The notes: generated from the letters alone by a model not told the origin. A stretch of DNA of 64,000 bases from Actinospineispora spinosispora DSM 44797 (GCF_000429025.1 NZ_KE386834.1:460891-524890), one strand, 5' to 3'. Counted from the first letter of the stretch, positions 24,690 through 34,283 are shown. A program made the numbers and translations.

Positions 24690-24782
24690 GCGCTCATCGT
24701 CCCCGGTTCATGGGGCCCGGTCTTGGATGTTTGGGAACCCCTCCGGTCTTGCGAAGACCTCGCGAACATGTTTGCGAAGTTC

Positions 24783-24815
24783 TAGGAAGGTCGGACTTCC
24801 TATTGTATGGTACCA
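24783..24815. promoter_or_regulatory. Valine operon upstream region with two dyads
   Basis: TAGGAAG-N6-CTTCCTA (24783-24802) and the 8-bp palindrome TGGTACCA (24808-24815) lie 60-95 nt upstream of mmsA in an A+T-rich stretch. No regulator gene is adjacent, so the cognate factor would act from elsewhere. Confidence 0.45.
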
Positions 24816-24877
24816 AATAGTCGGATATGTCATTTCAGCTCGCTGAGCTGCACGAATACCCATCTAAGGACTGTGCG

Positions 24878-26377
24878 ATGACCCCTGCGCTGACTCATTT
24901 CGTCTCCGGCAAACCTGCTTCCGGTACCTCCGACCGCTGGGCCGACGTGTTCGATCCGAACAACGGGACCGTCCAGGCGCGCGTACCGCTCGCCTCGACC
25001 GCCGAGGTCGGCGCCGCGGTGGCCGACGCGGTGAGCGCGCAGCGCGAGTGGGCGCGGTGGAACCCGCAGCGCAGGGCACGGGTGCTGCTGCGCTTCCTGC
25101 GCCTGGTCGAGAACGAGATGGAGCCGCTGTCCCGGCTGCTGGCGTCCGAACACGGCAAGACGGTGTCCGACGCGCGCGGCGACATCCAGCGCGGCCTGGA
25201 CGTCGTGGAGTTCGCCGCAGGCGCGCCGCACCTGCTCAAAGGTGAGTACTCCACCGACGCCGGCCCCGGTATCGACGTGTACTCGCTGCGGCAGCCGCTC
25301 GGCGTGGTCGCGGCGATCACCCCGTTCAACTTCCCCGCGATGATCCCGCTGTGGAAGCTCGCACCGGCGCTGGCCTGCGGGAACGCGGTGATCCTCAAGC
25401 CGTCCGAGCGAGACCCGTCGGTTCCGTTGCGGCTCGCCGAGCTGTTCGTCGAGGCGGGCTTGCCGCCGGGCGTGCTGAACGTCGTCAACGGTGACAAGGA
25501 AGCGGTCGACGCACTGCTGACCCACCCGGACATCGCGGCCGTCGGGTTCGTCGGTTCCACCCCGATCGCCCAGTACATCTACTCGACGGCGAGTGCGCAC
25601 GGCAAACGCGCCCAGTGCTTCGGTGGCGCGAAGAACCACCTGGTCGTCCTGCCCGACGCCGACCTCGACCAGGCGGTCGACGCGCTGGTCGGGGCGGCGT
25701 ACGGCTCGGCGGGAGAGCGCTGCATGGCGATCTCGGTCGCGGTCCCGGTCGGTGAGGCCGTCGCCGACGAGCTCGTCGCGCGTCTGGCGATGCGGACCAG
25801 GGCGCTGCGGGTCGGCACCTCGGACGACGAGTCGGCCGACCTCGGGCCGCTGGTCACCGCCGAGGCGCGCACGCGGGTACTCGGCTACATCGACGCCGGT
25901 GTCGCGGAGGGCGCGGAGCTGGTGGTCGACGGCAGGGACTTCACCCTGCCCGGTCACGAGGACGGCTTCTTCGTCGGCGGTTCGCTGTTCGACCGGGTCC
26001 GCCCGGAGATGTCGATCTACCGCGAGGAGATCTTCGGTCCGGTGCTGTCGGTGGTCAGGGCGGCGGACTACGAGGAGGCCCTCGCGCTGCCGAGCGAGCA
26101 CGAGTACGGCAACGGCGTCGCGGTCTTCACCAGGGACGGTGACGCGGCCCGCGAGTTCGTCGCCAGGGTGGACACCGGCATGGTCGGGGTGAACGTGCCG
26201 ATCCCGGTTCCCGTCGGCTACCACACGTTCGGCGGCTGGAAGGCGTCCGGTTTCGGCGACCTCAACCAGCACGGACCGGACGCGTTCCGCTTCTACACCA
26301 AGACCAAGACGGTGACCTCGCGCTGGCCGTCCGGTGTCCGGGACGGCGCGAGCTTCGTCATCCCGACGATGAGCTGA
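24878..26377 (+). CDS. mmsA: Methylmalonate-semialdehyde dehydrogenase (CoA-acylating)
   Basis: A 499-residue aldehyde dehydrogenase converting (S)-methylmalonate semialdehyde to propionyl-CoA with NAD and CoA, the last step specific to valine breakdown. TPFNFPAMIPLWKLAPALACGNAVILKPSE (about 151-180), FVGSTPIAQYIYSTAS and the catalytic Cys282 in AGERCMAISVAV match MMSDH rather than generic ALDHs, as does the full length. ATG 24878 has AAGGA upstream; an ATG at 24827 would add 17 poorly conserved residues. First gene of a five-gene operon. Confidence 0.93.
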   Translation: MTPALTHFVSGKPASGTSDRWADVFDPNNGTVQARVPLASTAEVGAAVADAVSAQREWARWNPQRRARVLLRFLRLVENEMEPLSRLLASEHGKTVSDARGDIQRGLDVVEFAAGAPHLLKGEYSTDAGPGIDVYSLRQPLGVVAAITPFNFPAMIPLWKLAPALACGNAVILKPSERDPSVPLRLAELFVEAGLPPGVLNVVNGDKEAVDALLTHPDIAAVGFVGSTPIAQYIYSTASAHGKRAQCFGGAKNHLVVLPDADLDQAVDALVGAAYGSAGERCMAISVAVPVGEAVADELVARLAMRTRALRVGTSDDESADLGPLVTAEARTRVLGYIDAGVAEGAELVVDGRDFTLPGHEDGFFVGGSLFDRVRPEMSIYREEIFGPVLSVVRAADYEEALALPSEHEYGNGVAVFTRDGDAAREFVARVDTGMVGVNVPIPVPVGYHTFGGWKASGFGDLNQHGPDAFRFYTKTKTVTSRWPSGVRDGASFVIPTMS

Positions 26378-26383
26378 GCTGAA

Positions 26384-27535
26384 ATGGGACAGAGCAGCGA
26401 ATTGAGCACGGAACAACGAGCGCTCCAGGACACCGCGCGGGATTTCGCCGCCGAGTACCTGGCACCGCACGCGGTCGACTGGGACCAGCGCAAGCACTTC
26501 CCGGTCGACGTGCTGCGCAAGGCCGCCGAGCTGGGCATGGGCGGAATCTACGTGGCGGAGGACGGTGGCGGTTCGGCACTCGACCGGGCCGACGCGGTGC
26601 TGATCTTCGAGGCGCTGGCCACCGGATGTCCGTCGATCGCCGGCTACCTGTCGATCCACAACATGGTGACCTGGATGGTCGACCACTACGGCGACGCCGC
26701 GCAGCGCGCGAACCTGCTGCCCGGGCTGTGCCGGATGGACCAGCTGGGCAGCTACTGCCTGACCGAGCCGGACGCTGGTTCCGATGCCGCCGCGCTACGC
26801 ACCACCGCCGTGCGCGACGGCGACGACTACGTCCTGACCGGAGTCAAGCAGTTCATCTCGGGGGCGGGCGCAACGGATGTGTATCTCGTGTTCGCCCGGT
26901 CCGGGGGCCCGGGCGCGCACGGAATCTCCGCGTTCCTGGTCCGCAAGGGCGCCGACGGGCTGAGCTTCGGCCCGAACGAGGCGAAGATGGGCTGGAACGC
27001 GCAGCCGACCAGGCAGGTCGTGCTCGACGGTGTGCGGGTGCCGGTGTCGCACCGGCTCGGCGACGAGGGCGAGGGCTTCCGGATCGCCATGTCCGGGCTC
27101 GACGGCGGCCGGCTCAACATCGCGGCCTGCTCGGTGGGCGGTGCTCAGTCGGCGCTGGACAAGGCCGTGGCGCACCTGCTGGACCGGGAGGCGTTCGGTG
27201 CGCCGCTGGCGAGCCGGCAGGCGCTGCGGTTCCGGATCGCGGACATGCACACCGAACTGGAGGCGGCGCGCCAGCTGCTGCGCAGGGCGGCGCGGGCGCG
27301 CGACGACGGTGAGGAGAACTCCTCGAGGCTGTGCGCGATGGCGAAACGGCTCGCCACCGACACCGGGTTCGAGGTGGCCAACCAGGCGCTTCAGCTGCAC
27401 GGCGGCTACGGCTACCTGGCCGAGTACGGCATCGAGAAGATCGTTCGGGACCTGCGCGTGCACCAGATCCTCGAGGGAACCAACGAGGTCATGCGCGTGA
27501 TCGTCTCCCGAGGTCTGGTGGGGGCGGAGTCATGA
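26384..27535 (+). CDS. Isobutyryl-CoA dehydrogenase (ACAD8-type)
   Basis: A 383-residue acyl-CoA dehydrogenase. Position between mmsA and the hydroxyisobutyryl-CoA hydrolase indicates isobutyryl-CoA to methacrylyl-CoA as the reaction. The FAD-binding YCLTEPDAGSDAAALRT and the C-terminal QILEGTNEVMRVIVSRGL with catalytic Glu364 are intact, unlike the two acyl-CoA dehydrogenases near the left edge. It starts 6 nt after mmsA and overlaps the next gene by 4 nt. Confidence 0.9.
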   Translation: MGQSSELSTEQRALQDTARDFAAEYLAPHAVDWDQRKHFPVDVLRKAAELGMGGIYVAEDGGGSALDRADAVLIFEALATGCPSIAGYLSIHNMVTWMVDHYGDAAQRANLLPGLCRMDQLGSYCLTEPDAGSDAAALRTTAVRDGDDYVLTGVKQFISGAGATDVYLVFARSGGPGAHGISAFLVRKGADGLSFGPNEAKMGWNAQPTRQVVLDGVRVPVSHRLGDEGEGFRIAMSGLDGGRLNIAACSVGGAQSALDKAVAHLLDREAFGAPLASRQALRFRIADMHTELEAARQLLRRAARARDDGEENSSRLCAMAKRLATDTGFEVANQALQLHGGYGYLAEYGIEKIVRDLRVHQILEGTNEVMRVIVSRGLVGAES

Positions 27536-28593
27536 GCGACGTCATCGTGGCGCGGACAGGCATCCTCGGGCGGATCACGCTGAACCGGCCCAAGGCGATC
27601 AACGCGCTCACCCATGCCATGGCGGTCGAGATCGACGGGGTGCTGCGTGGCTGGGCCGACGACCCTTCGGTGGGTGCGGTGCTGATCACCGGCGCGGGCG
27701 AGCGCGGGCTGTGCGCGGGTGGCGACATCAGGGCGATCTACGACGACCTCGGCGCCGGCGGGACCGCGACGCTGGACTTCTGGCACGACGAGTACCACCT
27801 CAACGCGCGCATCGCCCGCTATCCCAAGCCGGTCGTGGCGATCATGCACGGGCTGGTCATGGGCGGCGGGATCGGCGTCTCGGCGCACGCGAGCCAGCGG
27901 ATCGTCACCGACGGCTCGGTCCTGGGCATGCCGGAGGTCGGCATCGGCCTGGTGCCGGACGTCGGTGGGACCTGGCTGTTGGCGAGGGCTCCCGGTGAGC
28001 TGGGCACGCACGTCGCGCTGAGCACCGCCACGCTCGGGCCCGGCGACGCGATCGAGCTGGGCTTCGCCGACTGGTACGTGCCGGCCGACCGGCTGTCCGC
28101 GCTGGTCGCGGCGCTGGGCGACATCCCGGCGGGGGAGAGCGACGTGCCCGGAGCGGTGGGTGCAGCGGTCCAGTATCTCGCCGAACCCGCGCCGTGGTCG
28201 GAGCTGGCACAGCAGCGGTCGTGGATCGACCAGTGCTACCGCGCCGACTCGGTCGAGGAGATCCTGGCGCGGCTGGAGCAGGCCGGGCAGGACGCCGCGA
28301 AGCAGATCAGCGGAAAGTCACCGACCGCGCTCAAGGTGGCGCTCGAAGCGCTGCGCCGGGCCCGGGGCCTCGACAGCCTGGAGGAGGAGCTGAACCAGGA
28401 GCTGCGGGTGTCGACCCGCTGTTTCGCGGCCCCCGACCTCAGGGAGGGCATCCGGGCGCAGGTGATCGACAAGGACCGCGAGCCGTGCTGGACGCCCTCG
28501 ACGCTGGAACAGGTGGGGCCGGACGACGTGGTGCGGTACTTCGAGCCGTTGGGTGAGCGAGAACTGGGACTGTCGAGAGGGGACACGGCATGA
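27532..28593 (+). CDS. 3-hydroxyisobutyryl-CoA hydrolase
   Basis: A 353-residue crotonase-superfamily thioesterase releasing 3-hydroxyisobutyrate from its CoA ester. GAGERGLCAGGDIRAIYDD forms the oxyanion hole, and GMPEVGIGLVPDVGGTWLLARAPG carries the Glu and Asp used by HIBCH enzymes. The longer C-terminal half (about 150 residues beyond a crotonase) is typical of the family. It overlaps its neighbours by ATGA at both ends. A divergent paralogue lies at 50936-51958. Confidence 0.92.
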   Translation: MSDVIVARTGILGRITLNRPKAINALTHAMAVEIDGVLRGWADDPSVGAVLITGAGERGLCAGGDIRAIYDDLGAGGTATLDFWHDEYHLNARIARYPKPVVAIMHGLVMGGGIGVSAHASQRIVTDGSVLGMPEVGIGLVPDVGGTWLLARAPGELGTHVALSTATLGPGDAIELGFADWYVPADRLSALVAALGDIPAGESDVPGAVGAAVQYLAEPAPWSELAQQRSWIDQCYRADSVEEILARLEQAGQDAAKQISGKSPTALKVALEALRRARGLDSLEEELNQELRVSTRCFAAPDLREGIRAQVIDKDREPCWTPSTLEQVGPDDVVRYFEPLGERELGLSRGDTA

Positions 28594-29489
28594 CACGCGT
28601 CGCGGTGATCGGGCTCGGCAACATGGGCGGGCCGATGGCGGTGAACCTGGCCTCGGCCGGGCACCAGGTCCAGGGATTCGACCTGTCCGCGCCGGCCAGG
28701 GACGGCGTCGCGGGCCACGGTGTCACGATCGCGGCGGACGGCCGGGCCGCGGTCGCCGAGGCGGACGTGGTGATCACGATGCTGCCGGCCGGGGCGCACG
28801 TGCTGGCCTGCTACCAGGAGATCCTCTCGGCGGCGGCCCCGGACACGCTGTTCGTCGACTGCTCGACGATCGACGTCAGCTCGTCCCGGGAGGCGCACGC
28901 GCTGGTCGGCAAGGCCGGGCACCGGAGTGTCGACGCGCCGGTGTCCGGCGGTGTGGTCGGCGCGACGCAGGCGACGCTGACGTTCATGGCGGGCGGTGAC
29001 GCCGGGGCGGTCGCGGCGGCCGAACCGCTGCTGACCGTGATGGGTAAACGCACCGTGCACTGCGGCGGGCCCGGCGCCGGGCAGGCGGCGAAGATCTGCA
29101 ACAACCTGATCCTCGGCATCTCGATGATCGCCGTCGGTGAGGCGTTCGTGCTGGGGGAACGTCTCGGGCTCGACCACCAGGCGCTGTTCGACGTGGCGTC
29201 CACCGCGTCCGGCCAGTGCTGGGCGTTGACCACGAACTGCCCGGTACCCGGCCCGGTGCCGACCAGCCCGGCCAACCGGGACTACGCGGGAGGTTTCGCC
29301 AGCGCGCTCATGCTGAAGGACCTCGGGCTGGCACTCACGGCGGCGGGCGAGAACGGAGTGGATACGGTGCTGGGTAGGACAGCGGCCCAGCTGTACACCG
29401 AGTTCGTCGAGAAGGACGGTCCGTCGCGGGACTTCTCGGCGATCATCACCGACATCCGATCCGAGGAGCGTACGCATGGCCAGCACTGA
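28590..29489 (+). CDS. mmsB: 3-hydroxyisobutyrate dehydrogenase
   Basis: A 299-residue beta-hydroxyacid dehydrogenase oxidising 3-hydroxyisobutyrate to methylmalonate semialdehyde with NAD. Features are the Rossmann motif [17 protein letters not shown] (4-20), substrate motif [11 protein letters not shown] and catalytic Lys in [15 protein letters not shown]. Operon position confirms the assignment. Confidence 0.94.
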   Translation: MTRVAVIGLGNMGGPMAVNLASAGHQVQGFDLSAPARDGVAGHGVTIAADGRAAVAEADVVITMLPAGAHVLACYQEILSAAAPDTLFVDCSTIDVSSSREAHALVGKAGHRSVDAPVSGGVVGATQATLTFMAGGDAGAVAAAEPLLTVMGKRTVHCGGPGAGQAAKICNNLILGISMIAVGEAFVLGERLGLDHQALFDVASTASGQCWALTTNCPVPGPVPTSPANRDYAGGFASALMLKDLGLALTAAGENGVDTVLGRTAAQLYTEFVEKDGPSRDFSAIITDIRSEERTHGQH

Positions 29490-30276
29490 CGCCGGTACCA
29501 GCACGGAGTACGAGACGATCATCGTCGAGAAGCCCGCCGACCGGGTCGCGCTGATCCGGCTGAACCGGCCGAAGGCGCTCAACGCGCTGAACCTCACGGT
29601 CATGCACGAGCTGACCGCCGCGGCCAGGGAGCTGGACGAGGACGCGGGCATCGGCGCGATCGTGATCACCGGTTCGGAGCGGGCCTTCGCGGCGGGCGCG
29701 GACATCTCGCAGATGGCGCCGCTGAGCTACGCCGAGGTCGTCGAGGCGGACCTGTTCGCCGGCTGGGACGCGCTCACCCGTCTGCGCACCCCGCTGATCG
29801 CGGCGGTGTCCGGCTACGCACTCGGTGGCGGTTGCGAGCTGGCGATGCTGTGCGACCTGCTGATCGCGTCCGACACCGCGGTGTTCGGCCAGCCGGAGAT
29901 CAAGCTCGGCGTCATCCCCGGTATCGGCGGTTCGCAGCGGCTGACCAGGGCGGTCGGCAAGGCCAAGGCGATGGACCTGTGCCTCACCGGCCGCAACATG
30001 AAAGCCGACGAGGCGGAGCGCGCGGGCCTGATCAGCAGGCTCGTGCCTGCCGACCAGCTGCTGACCGAGGCGCTGGAGGTCGCCTCGACGATCGCGGCCA
30101 TGTCCGGCGCGACGGTCGCCGTGGCGAAGGAGGCGGTGAACCGCTCCTTCGAGTCGAGCTTGGCGGAGGGCATCCTCTTCGAGCGCAGGGCCTTCCACGC
30201 AACCTTCGCGACGGCCGACCAGAAGGAAGGAATGGCCGCCTTCCTGGAGAAGCGCCCCGCCAGTTTCAACAGCTGA
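29476..30276 (+). CDS. Enoyl-CoA hydratase
   Basis: A 266-residue crotonase, probably hydrating methacrylyl-CoA to 3-hydroxyisobutyryl-CoA in this operon. [13 protein letters not shown] and [20 protein letters not shown] form the oxyanion hole. The catalytic acids are Glu in [20 protein letters not shown] and Asp in [10 protein letters not shown], as in actinobacterial EchA proteins. It overlaps mmsB by 14 nt and ends the operon, 9 nt before hairpin B2. Confidence 0.92.
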   Translation: MASTDAGTSTEYETIIVEKPADRVALIRLNRPKALNALNLTVMHELTAAARELDEDAGIGAIVITGSERAFAAGADISQMAPLSYAEVVEADLFAGWDALTRLRTPLIAAVSGYALGGGCELAMLCDLLIASDTAVFGQPEIKLGVIPGIGGSQRLTRAVGKAKAMDLCLTGRNMKADEAERAGLISRLVPADQLLTEALEVASTIAAMSGATVAVAKEAVNRSFESSLAEGILFERRAFHATFATADQKEGMAAFLEKRPASFNS

Positions 30277-30285
30277 CCCCAGCCA

Positions 30286-30347
30286 TGATCACCACCGCCT
30301 GAGGGCTGATTTTCGAGCGCGAAACAGCCCTCAGACGGTGGTGATCA
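30286..30347. terminator. Long hairpin, repeat family B copy 2
   Basis: A 23-bp stem (22 pairs; 30286-30308 and 30325-30347) beginning TGATCACCACCGCCTGAGGG, matching the element at 6821-6888. Here it follows the valine operon and precedes cobF on the same strand. Confidence 0.8.
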
Positions 30348-30394
30348 AGCAGCTGCCGGGGGTGTGGTGGGGTGTGCTCTGTACGGTCTGGGAC

Positions 30395-31168
30395 GTGCGT
30401 ACCGTGTTGGCCATCGGCGTGGGAGCCGGGGATCCTGAGCTGCTGACTGTGCAGGCCGTCGAGGCGTTGAACAGGGTCGATGTGTTCTTCGTGTTCGACA
30501 AGGGCGAGTCGGGGGCCGACCTCGACGAAGCGCGGCGCGCGATTCTGCTGCGGCACGCCCCGGGTGAGAAGTACCGGGTGGTCGAGGTACCCGACCCCCG
30601 GCGGGACCGGCAGGCGAGCGCGTACACCGCCGCCGTGACGGACTGGCGCGACGAGCGGGCCGCGCGGCTGGAACGGGCGATCGAGACCGAGCTGACCGAC
30701 GGCGGTGTCGGCGCGATCCTGGTGTGGGGCGACCCGGCGCTCTACGACGGCACCATCCGGATCCTGGACACGATCATCGAGCGCGGCGTCGTCGAGCTGG
30801 ACCATCGGGTCATCCCGGGGATCAGCAGCATCCAGCTGTTGGCCGCGCACCATCGCGTCCCGCTCAACCAGGTCGCCGGGTCCGTCGTGGTCACACCGGG
30901 GCGGCTGCTGGCCCGGCAGCTCGCACGCGGCCTCGACGACACGGTGACCGACATCGTCGTGATGCTCGACGCCGAGCTCGTCTGCACCCGGCTGCGCGGG
31001 CAGGGTTTCACCATCTACTGGGGCGCCTACCTGGGCAGCGACGACGAGGTGCTGATCGCGGGAGAGCTCGACCAGGTCGTCGACGACATCGTCCGTACCC
31101 GGCGGGAGCTGCGTGAACGCAAGGGGTGGATCATGGACTCCTACCTGTTACGTCGTGCGCGGACCTAG
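30395..31168 (+). CDS. cobF: Precorrin-6A synthase (deacetylating)
   Basis: A 257-residue SAM-dependent methyltransferase of the aerobic cobalamin pathway, methylating C1 of precorrin-5 with loss of acetate. The N-terminal IGVGAGDPELLTVQAVEALNRVDVFFVFDK and VWGDPALYDGTIRIL are CobF hallmarks, followed by VIPGISSIQLLAAHHRVPLN. I chose GTG 30395, which begins the conserved MRTVLAIGVGAG; the open frame extends upstream through the repeat hairpin but without conserved sequence. No other cob gene is present. It overlaps the importer lipoprotein gene by 14 nt. Confidence 0.93.
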   Translation: MRTVLAIGVGAGDPELLTVQAVEALNRVDVFFVFDKGESGADLDEARRAILLRHAPGEKYRVVEVPDPRRDRQASAYTAAVTDWRDERAARLERAIETELTDGGVGAILVWGDPALYDGTIRILDTIIERGVVELDHRVIPGISSIQLLAAHHRVPLNQVAGSVVVTPGRLLARQLARGLDDTVTDIVVMLDAELVCTRLRGQGFTIYWGAYLGSDDEVLIAGELDQVVDDIVRTRRELRERKGWIMDSYLLRRART

Positions 31169-32342
31169 GCTCGCCGCGTTCGTCTCCGCGCTGCTGCTGG
31201 TACTGGCCGGCTGCGGCGGCGCCGTCACGACCGCTCCGGGCGTCCCGGCGAACTGCATCGACCGGTTCGATCCGGCGCGGGACTACTTCCCGGTGCACTC
31301 GAGGATCGAGTACTCGCGCAACTTCAGCCTCCACTACGAACGCAGCTACCAGGTACTGACGGTCAACCAGCCGTACCCGGGTGGGCCGCCGCGGTCCTAC
31401 GTCCTGCTGCGCTGCGGCGCGCCGACCCCTCAGCTGCCGCCCGCGCTCGCCGATGCGCCGGTCATCCCGGTACCGGTGCGCAGCATGTACTCGGCGTCCA
31501 CGACGCAGCTGCCCTCCGACGTCGAGCTGGGTGTGCTCGACTCACTGACCGGGGTGTGGTCGCCTCCGGATGTGTCCGACCCGGCGATCGTCGCGCGGAT
31601 CCGGTCCGGCGCGATAGTCGGGTTCGGCGGCCAGGGCCGCCTCGACGTCGAAGCCGTCGTGGCCGCCGCGCCGACCGTCGTGCTCAGCGAGGGCTACGAG
31701 ACGGCGGGCTACGAGCCGGTGCGCGCGGCGGGCATCCCGGTGCTGCACTGGGCCGACTACCTGGACGGCAGCCCACTCGGCCAAGCCGAGTGGATCAAGG
31801 TCACGGCCGCGCTGACCGGCAAGGAGGCCGAGGCCGCCTCGGCGTTCGACCGGGTAGCGACCCGTTACCGGGAGGTCGCGGCGCTCGCCGACGGCGTCGC
31901 GCCGACGCCGGTGATCGTCGGCCAGCCCTACCAGGGCAGCTGGGCGGTGCCCTCGGGTGGCAGCACGGTGGGCACCGCGCTGCGCGACGCGCGCGCGACC
32001 TGGTCGGGCGCCGGCTCCTCCGCCACCGGCAGCCAGCCGAGGGACCTCGAGTTCGTGCTGGCCACCGACGGCCGCGCCCGGATCTGGCTGGCCAACGGAC
32101 CGTGGCGGACGCGCGCCGACGTGCTGGCAGCGGACCCCCGGTTCGCCGGGCTCGGTGCCCTGCAGCCGGGTGGCCAGGTGTGGACCGGCGACAAACGGCT
32201 CGGGCCGGGCGGTGGCAACGACATCTACGAGCGTGGCGTCGCGCATCCCGACGAGGTCCTCGACGACCTCGTGGCGATCCTGCACCCCGAGCTGAGGCCC
32301 GGCCATCGGTTCACCTACTACCAGCGGGTGGCCGGTCAGTGA
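31155..32342 (+). CDS. ABC importer substrate-binding lipoprotein (FecB/BtuF-like)
   Basis: A 395-residue lipoprotein: GTG 31155 gives a signal peptide ending in LVLAGC (Cys20). The mature part has two alpha/beta lobes (DPAIVARIRSGAIVGFGGQGRLDVEAVVAAAPTVVLSEGYE...) as in class III binding proteins for metal chelates and corrinoids. Coupling to cobF suggests corrinoid or cobalt-chelate uptake, though siderophore or haem cannot be excluded. Stop and next start overlap as GTGA. Confidence 0.82.
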   Translation: MRGPRLAAFVSALLLVLAGCGGAVTTAPGVPANCIDRFDPARDYFPVHSRIEYSRNFSLHYERSYQVLTVNQPYPGGPPRSYVLLRCGAPTPQLPPALADAPVIPVPVRSMYSASTTQLPSDVELGVLDSLTGVWSPPDVSDPAIVARIRSGAIVGFGGQGRLDVEAVVAAAPTVVLSEGYETAGYEPVRAAGIPVLHWADYLDGSPLGQAEWIKVTAALTGKEAEAASAFDRVATRYREVAALADGVAPTPVIVGQPYQGSWAVPSGGSTVGTALRDARATWSGAGSSATGSQPRDLEFVLATDGRARIWLANGPWRTRADVLAADPRFAGLGALQPGGQVWTGDKRLGPGGGNDIYERGVAHPDEVLDDLVAILHPELRPGHRFTYYQRVAGQ

Positions 32343-33394
32343 TCCGGTCCACCGGCGTGCTCCTCGGACTCGCCGCGCTGACCGTGCTGCTGTTCGTCCT
32401 CGCCGTCGCGTCCGGCACGGTGGCGATCGCGCCCGGCGAGACCGTCCGCGCCCTGCTCGGCACCGGGGCCGGACCGCTCGACGCACTGATCCGGACCATC
32501 CGGGTGCCCAGGGCGATCACCGCGTTGCTCGTCGGCGCAGCGCTCGCCGCGGCGGGGCTGCTCATGCAGACCCTGTTCCGTAACCCCCTCGCGGACCCGT
32601 ACGTGCTCGGCGTGAGCGCGGGCGCGAGCCTCGGCGTCGCGCTGTACATCGTGGCGTCCAGCTCCGCGATGGTCGGTGCCGCCGGCCTGGCCGCCGGCTT
32701 CGGCGCGGGACTCGTCGGGATCGGCAGGCTCGGTTCGGTCGTGGCGGCCGGGCTGGGCGCGGGAGGTGTCCTCGCGCTGGTGCTGCTGCTCTCACGGTGG
32801 GTCCGCTCGTCGGTGACGTTGCTGGTCATGGGCGTCATGCTCGGCTCGGCGACGACCGCGGTGGTGAGCCTGATCGTCGTGTGGAACGACCCGCGCACGG
32901 CGCAGCAGTTCCTGATCTGGGGGCTGGGCAGCGTCGACGGCGTGGCCTGGCCGGACCTGACGATCTTCGCGCCGATCACCGGATGTGCGCTGCTGGCGAC
33001 CCTGTTGCTGGTCAAGCCGCTCGACGCGCTGCTGCTCGGCGACGACTACGCGCGCAGCATGGGCGCCCACGTCCGGCGGATCCGAGGCACGGTCATGGGC
33101 GTCGCGGCGGTTCTCGCCGGAGTGGTCACCGCGTTCTGCGGACCGGTCGGGTTCCTCGGGATCGCGGTTCCGCACCTGGCCAGGGTGCTGATCGGATCGT
33201 CGAGCCACCGGCTGCTCGTCCCGACGACGCTGCTGTCCGGCGCGGTCGCCGGGCTGGGCTGCGCGATCGCCGGCCACCCGCCGGGCCTCGGCACGGTCAT
33301 CCCGCTCAACGTCGTGACCTCGCTCATCGGTGCGCCGGTGGTGATCGCGGTGCTGCTGCGCAGCAGACGGCTCGCGGCCGGGGCCGGGCTGTGA
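32339..33394 (+). CDS. FecCD-family ABC permease (BtuC-like)
   Basis: A 351-residue permease with about ten helices. RVPRAITALLVGAALAAAGLLMQTLFRNPLADPYVLGVSAGASLG (about 60-104) is the strongly conserved FecCD block, and GFLGIAVPHLARVLIGSSSHRLLVPTTLLSGA is the cytoplasmic coupling region. GTG 32339 overlaps the previous stop by 4 nt. It forms a homodimeric channel with the ATPase encoded next. Confidence 0.9.
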   Translation: MIRSTGVLLGLAALTVLLFVLAVASGTVAIAPGETVRALLGTGAGPLDALIRTIRVPRAITALLVGAALAAAGLLMQTLFRNPLADPYVLGVSAGASLGVALYIVASSSAMVGAAGLAAGFGAGLVGIGRLGSVVAAGLGAGGVLALVLLLSRWVRSSVTLLVMGVMLGSATTAVVSLIVVWNDPRTAQQFLIWGLGSVDGVAWPDLTIFAPITGCALLATLLLVKPLDALLLGDDYARSMGAHVRRIRGTVMGVAAVLAGVVTAFCGPVGFLGIAVPHLARVLIGSSSHRLLVPTTLLSGAVAGLGCAIAGHPPGLGTVIPLNVVTSLIGAPVVIAVLLRSRRLAAGAGL

Positions 33395-34170
33395 ACGGGG
33401 TCGAGGTGCGGCACCTGGACGTCGGCTACCGGAAGACCGGGGCGGTGCTGACCGGCCTCGACGCGCGGGCGCGCCGAGGTGAGCTGACGATCCTGATCGG
33501 GTCGAACGGCGCGGGTAAGTCGACGCTGCTGCGCACGCTCGCGGGACTGCAGCCCGCGCTCGGCGGCACGATCACCCTCGACGGCGCCGACCTGCTCGCC
33601 GGGCCGGTGTCGGCGCGGGCCCGGCGACTCGCGGTCGTGCTCACCGACCGGGTGGAAGTGGGCCTGCTCGCCGGCCGCGAGCTCGTCGCACTGGGTCGTT
33701 ACCCGTACACCGGCGCGGCGGGGACACTGCGCGAGGCCGACCATGCCGCGGTCGACGAGGCGCTGAGATCGGTCAAGGCGGAGCACCTCGCCGGCAGACG
33801 GATGCACGAGCTGTCCGACGGTGAACGTCAGCGGCTCCTGATCGCACGCGCGCTGGCACAGGAGCCGTCGGTGCTGCTGCTCGACGAACCGAGCGCGTGG
33901 CTGGACGTCTCGGCCAGAGTCGCGCTGCTCGGCCTGCTCCGCCGACTGGCGCGGACGCAGAACCGGGCGGTGGTGCTGTCCACCCACGACCTGGAGCTGG
34001 CGTTACGCCTGGCCGACCACGTGTGGCTCATCGGCGCCGGTAGGCGATTCGTCACCGGCAGCCCGCCGGACCTGATCGGTTCCGGCGCGATAGGCGAGGC
34101 CTTCGACACCGACGACCTGGCCTTCGACCCAGCCACCGCCACCTTCGCCCTAAACCCCCCTCGTGAGTGA
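33391..34170 (+). CDS. ABC transporter ATPase (BtuD/FecE-like)
   Basis: A 259-residue ATPase with Walker A GSNGAGKST (37-45), signature LSDGERQRL, Walker B LLLDEPSAWLD and switch His in VVLSTHDLELAL. It energises the preceding importer. GTG 33391 overlaps the permease stop. The final codons CGT GAG TGA lie inside the first arm of the palindrome at 34159, so the repeat supplies the stop codon. Confidence 0.92.
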   Translation: MNGVEVRHLDVGYRKTGAVLTGLDARARRGELTILIGSNGAGKSTLLRTLAGLQPALGGTITLDGADLLAGPVSARARRLAVVLTDRVEVGLLAGRELVALGRYPYTGAAGTLREADHAAVDEALRSVKAEHLAGRRMHELSDGERQRLLIARALAQEPSVLLLDEPSAWLDVSARVALLGLLRRLARTQNRAVVLSTHDLELALRLADHVWLIGAGRRFVTGSPPDLIGSGAIGEAFDTDDLAFDPATATFALNPPRE

Positions 34171-34283
34171 TGAGGCCGCCTACCCCGAAGGGGCGCCGCA
34201 GGCGTAGCCGGAGTGGGCACTCACGACAGCTTCATCGTCGTGAGGGTCCAGTCCGGCTATAGGCGGCCTCAGCACTCACGAGG
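34159..34283. terminator. Nested palindrome, CGTGAGTG-family copy A2
   Basis: Outer 24-bp arms (34159-34182 / 34260-34283; 23 pairs, each with CGTGAGTG or its complement) enclose a second 23-bp hairpin (34205-34227 / 34237-34259; 20 pairs). It follows the importer operon and begins a 340-nt non-coding block. Confidence 0.75.

Noticed and set aside
24830-26686. 618-codon minus-strand open frame opposite mmsA
   Set aside because: An antisense shadow of a strongly conserved aldehyde dehydrogenase gene; the translation is low-complexity Arg/Asp/Gly-rich, as expected from high-G+C third positions.
30338-30394. N-terminal extension of cobF
   Set aside because: These codons lie in and just after the repeat hairpin; conserved CobF sequence begins at the GTG 30395.
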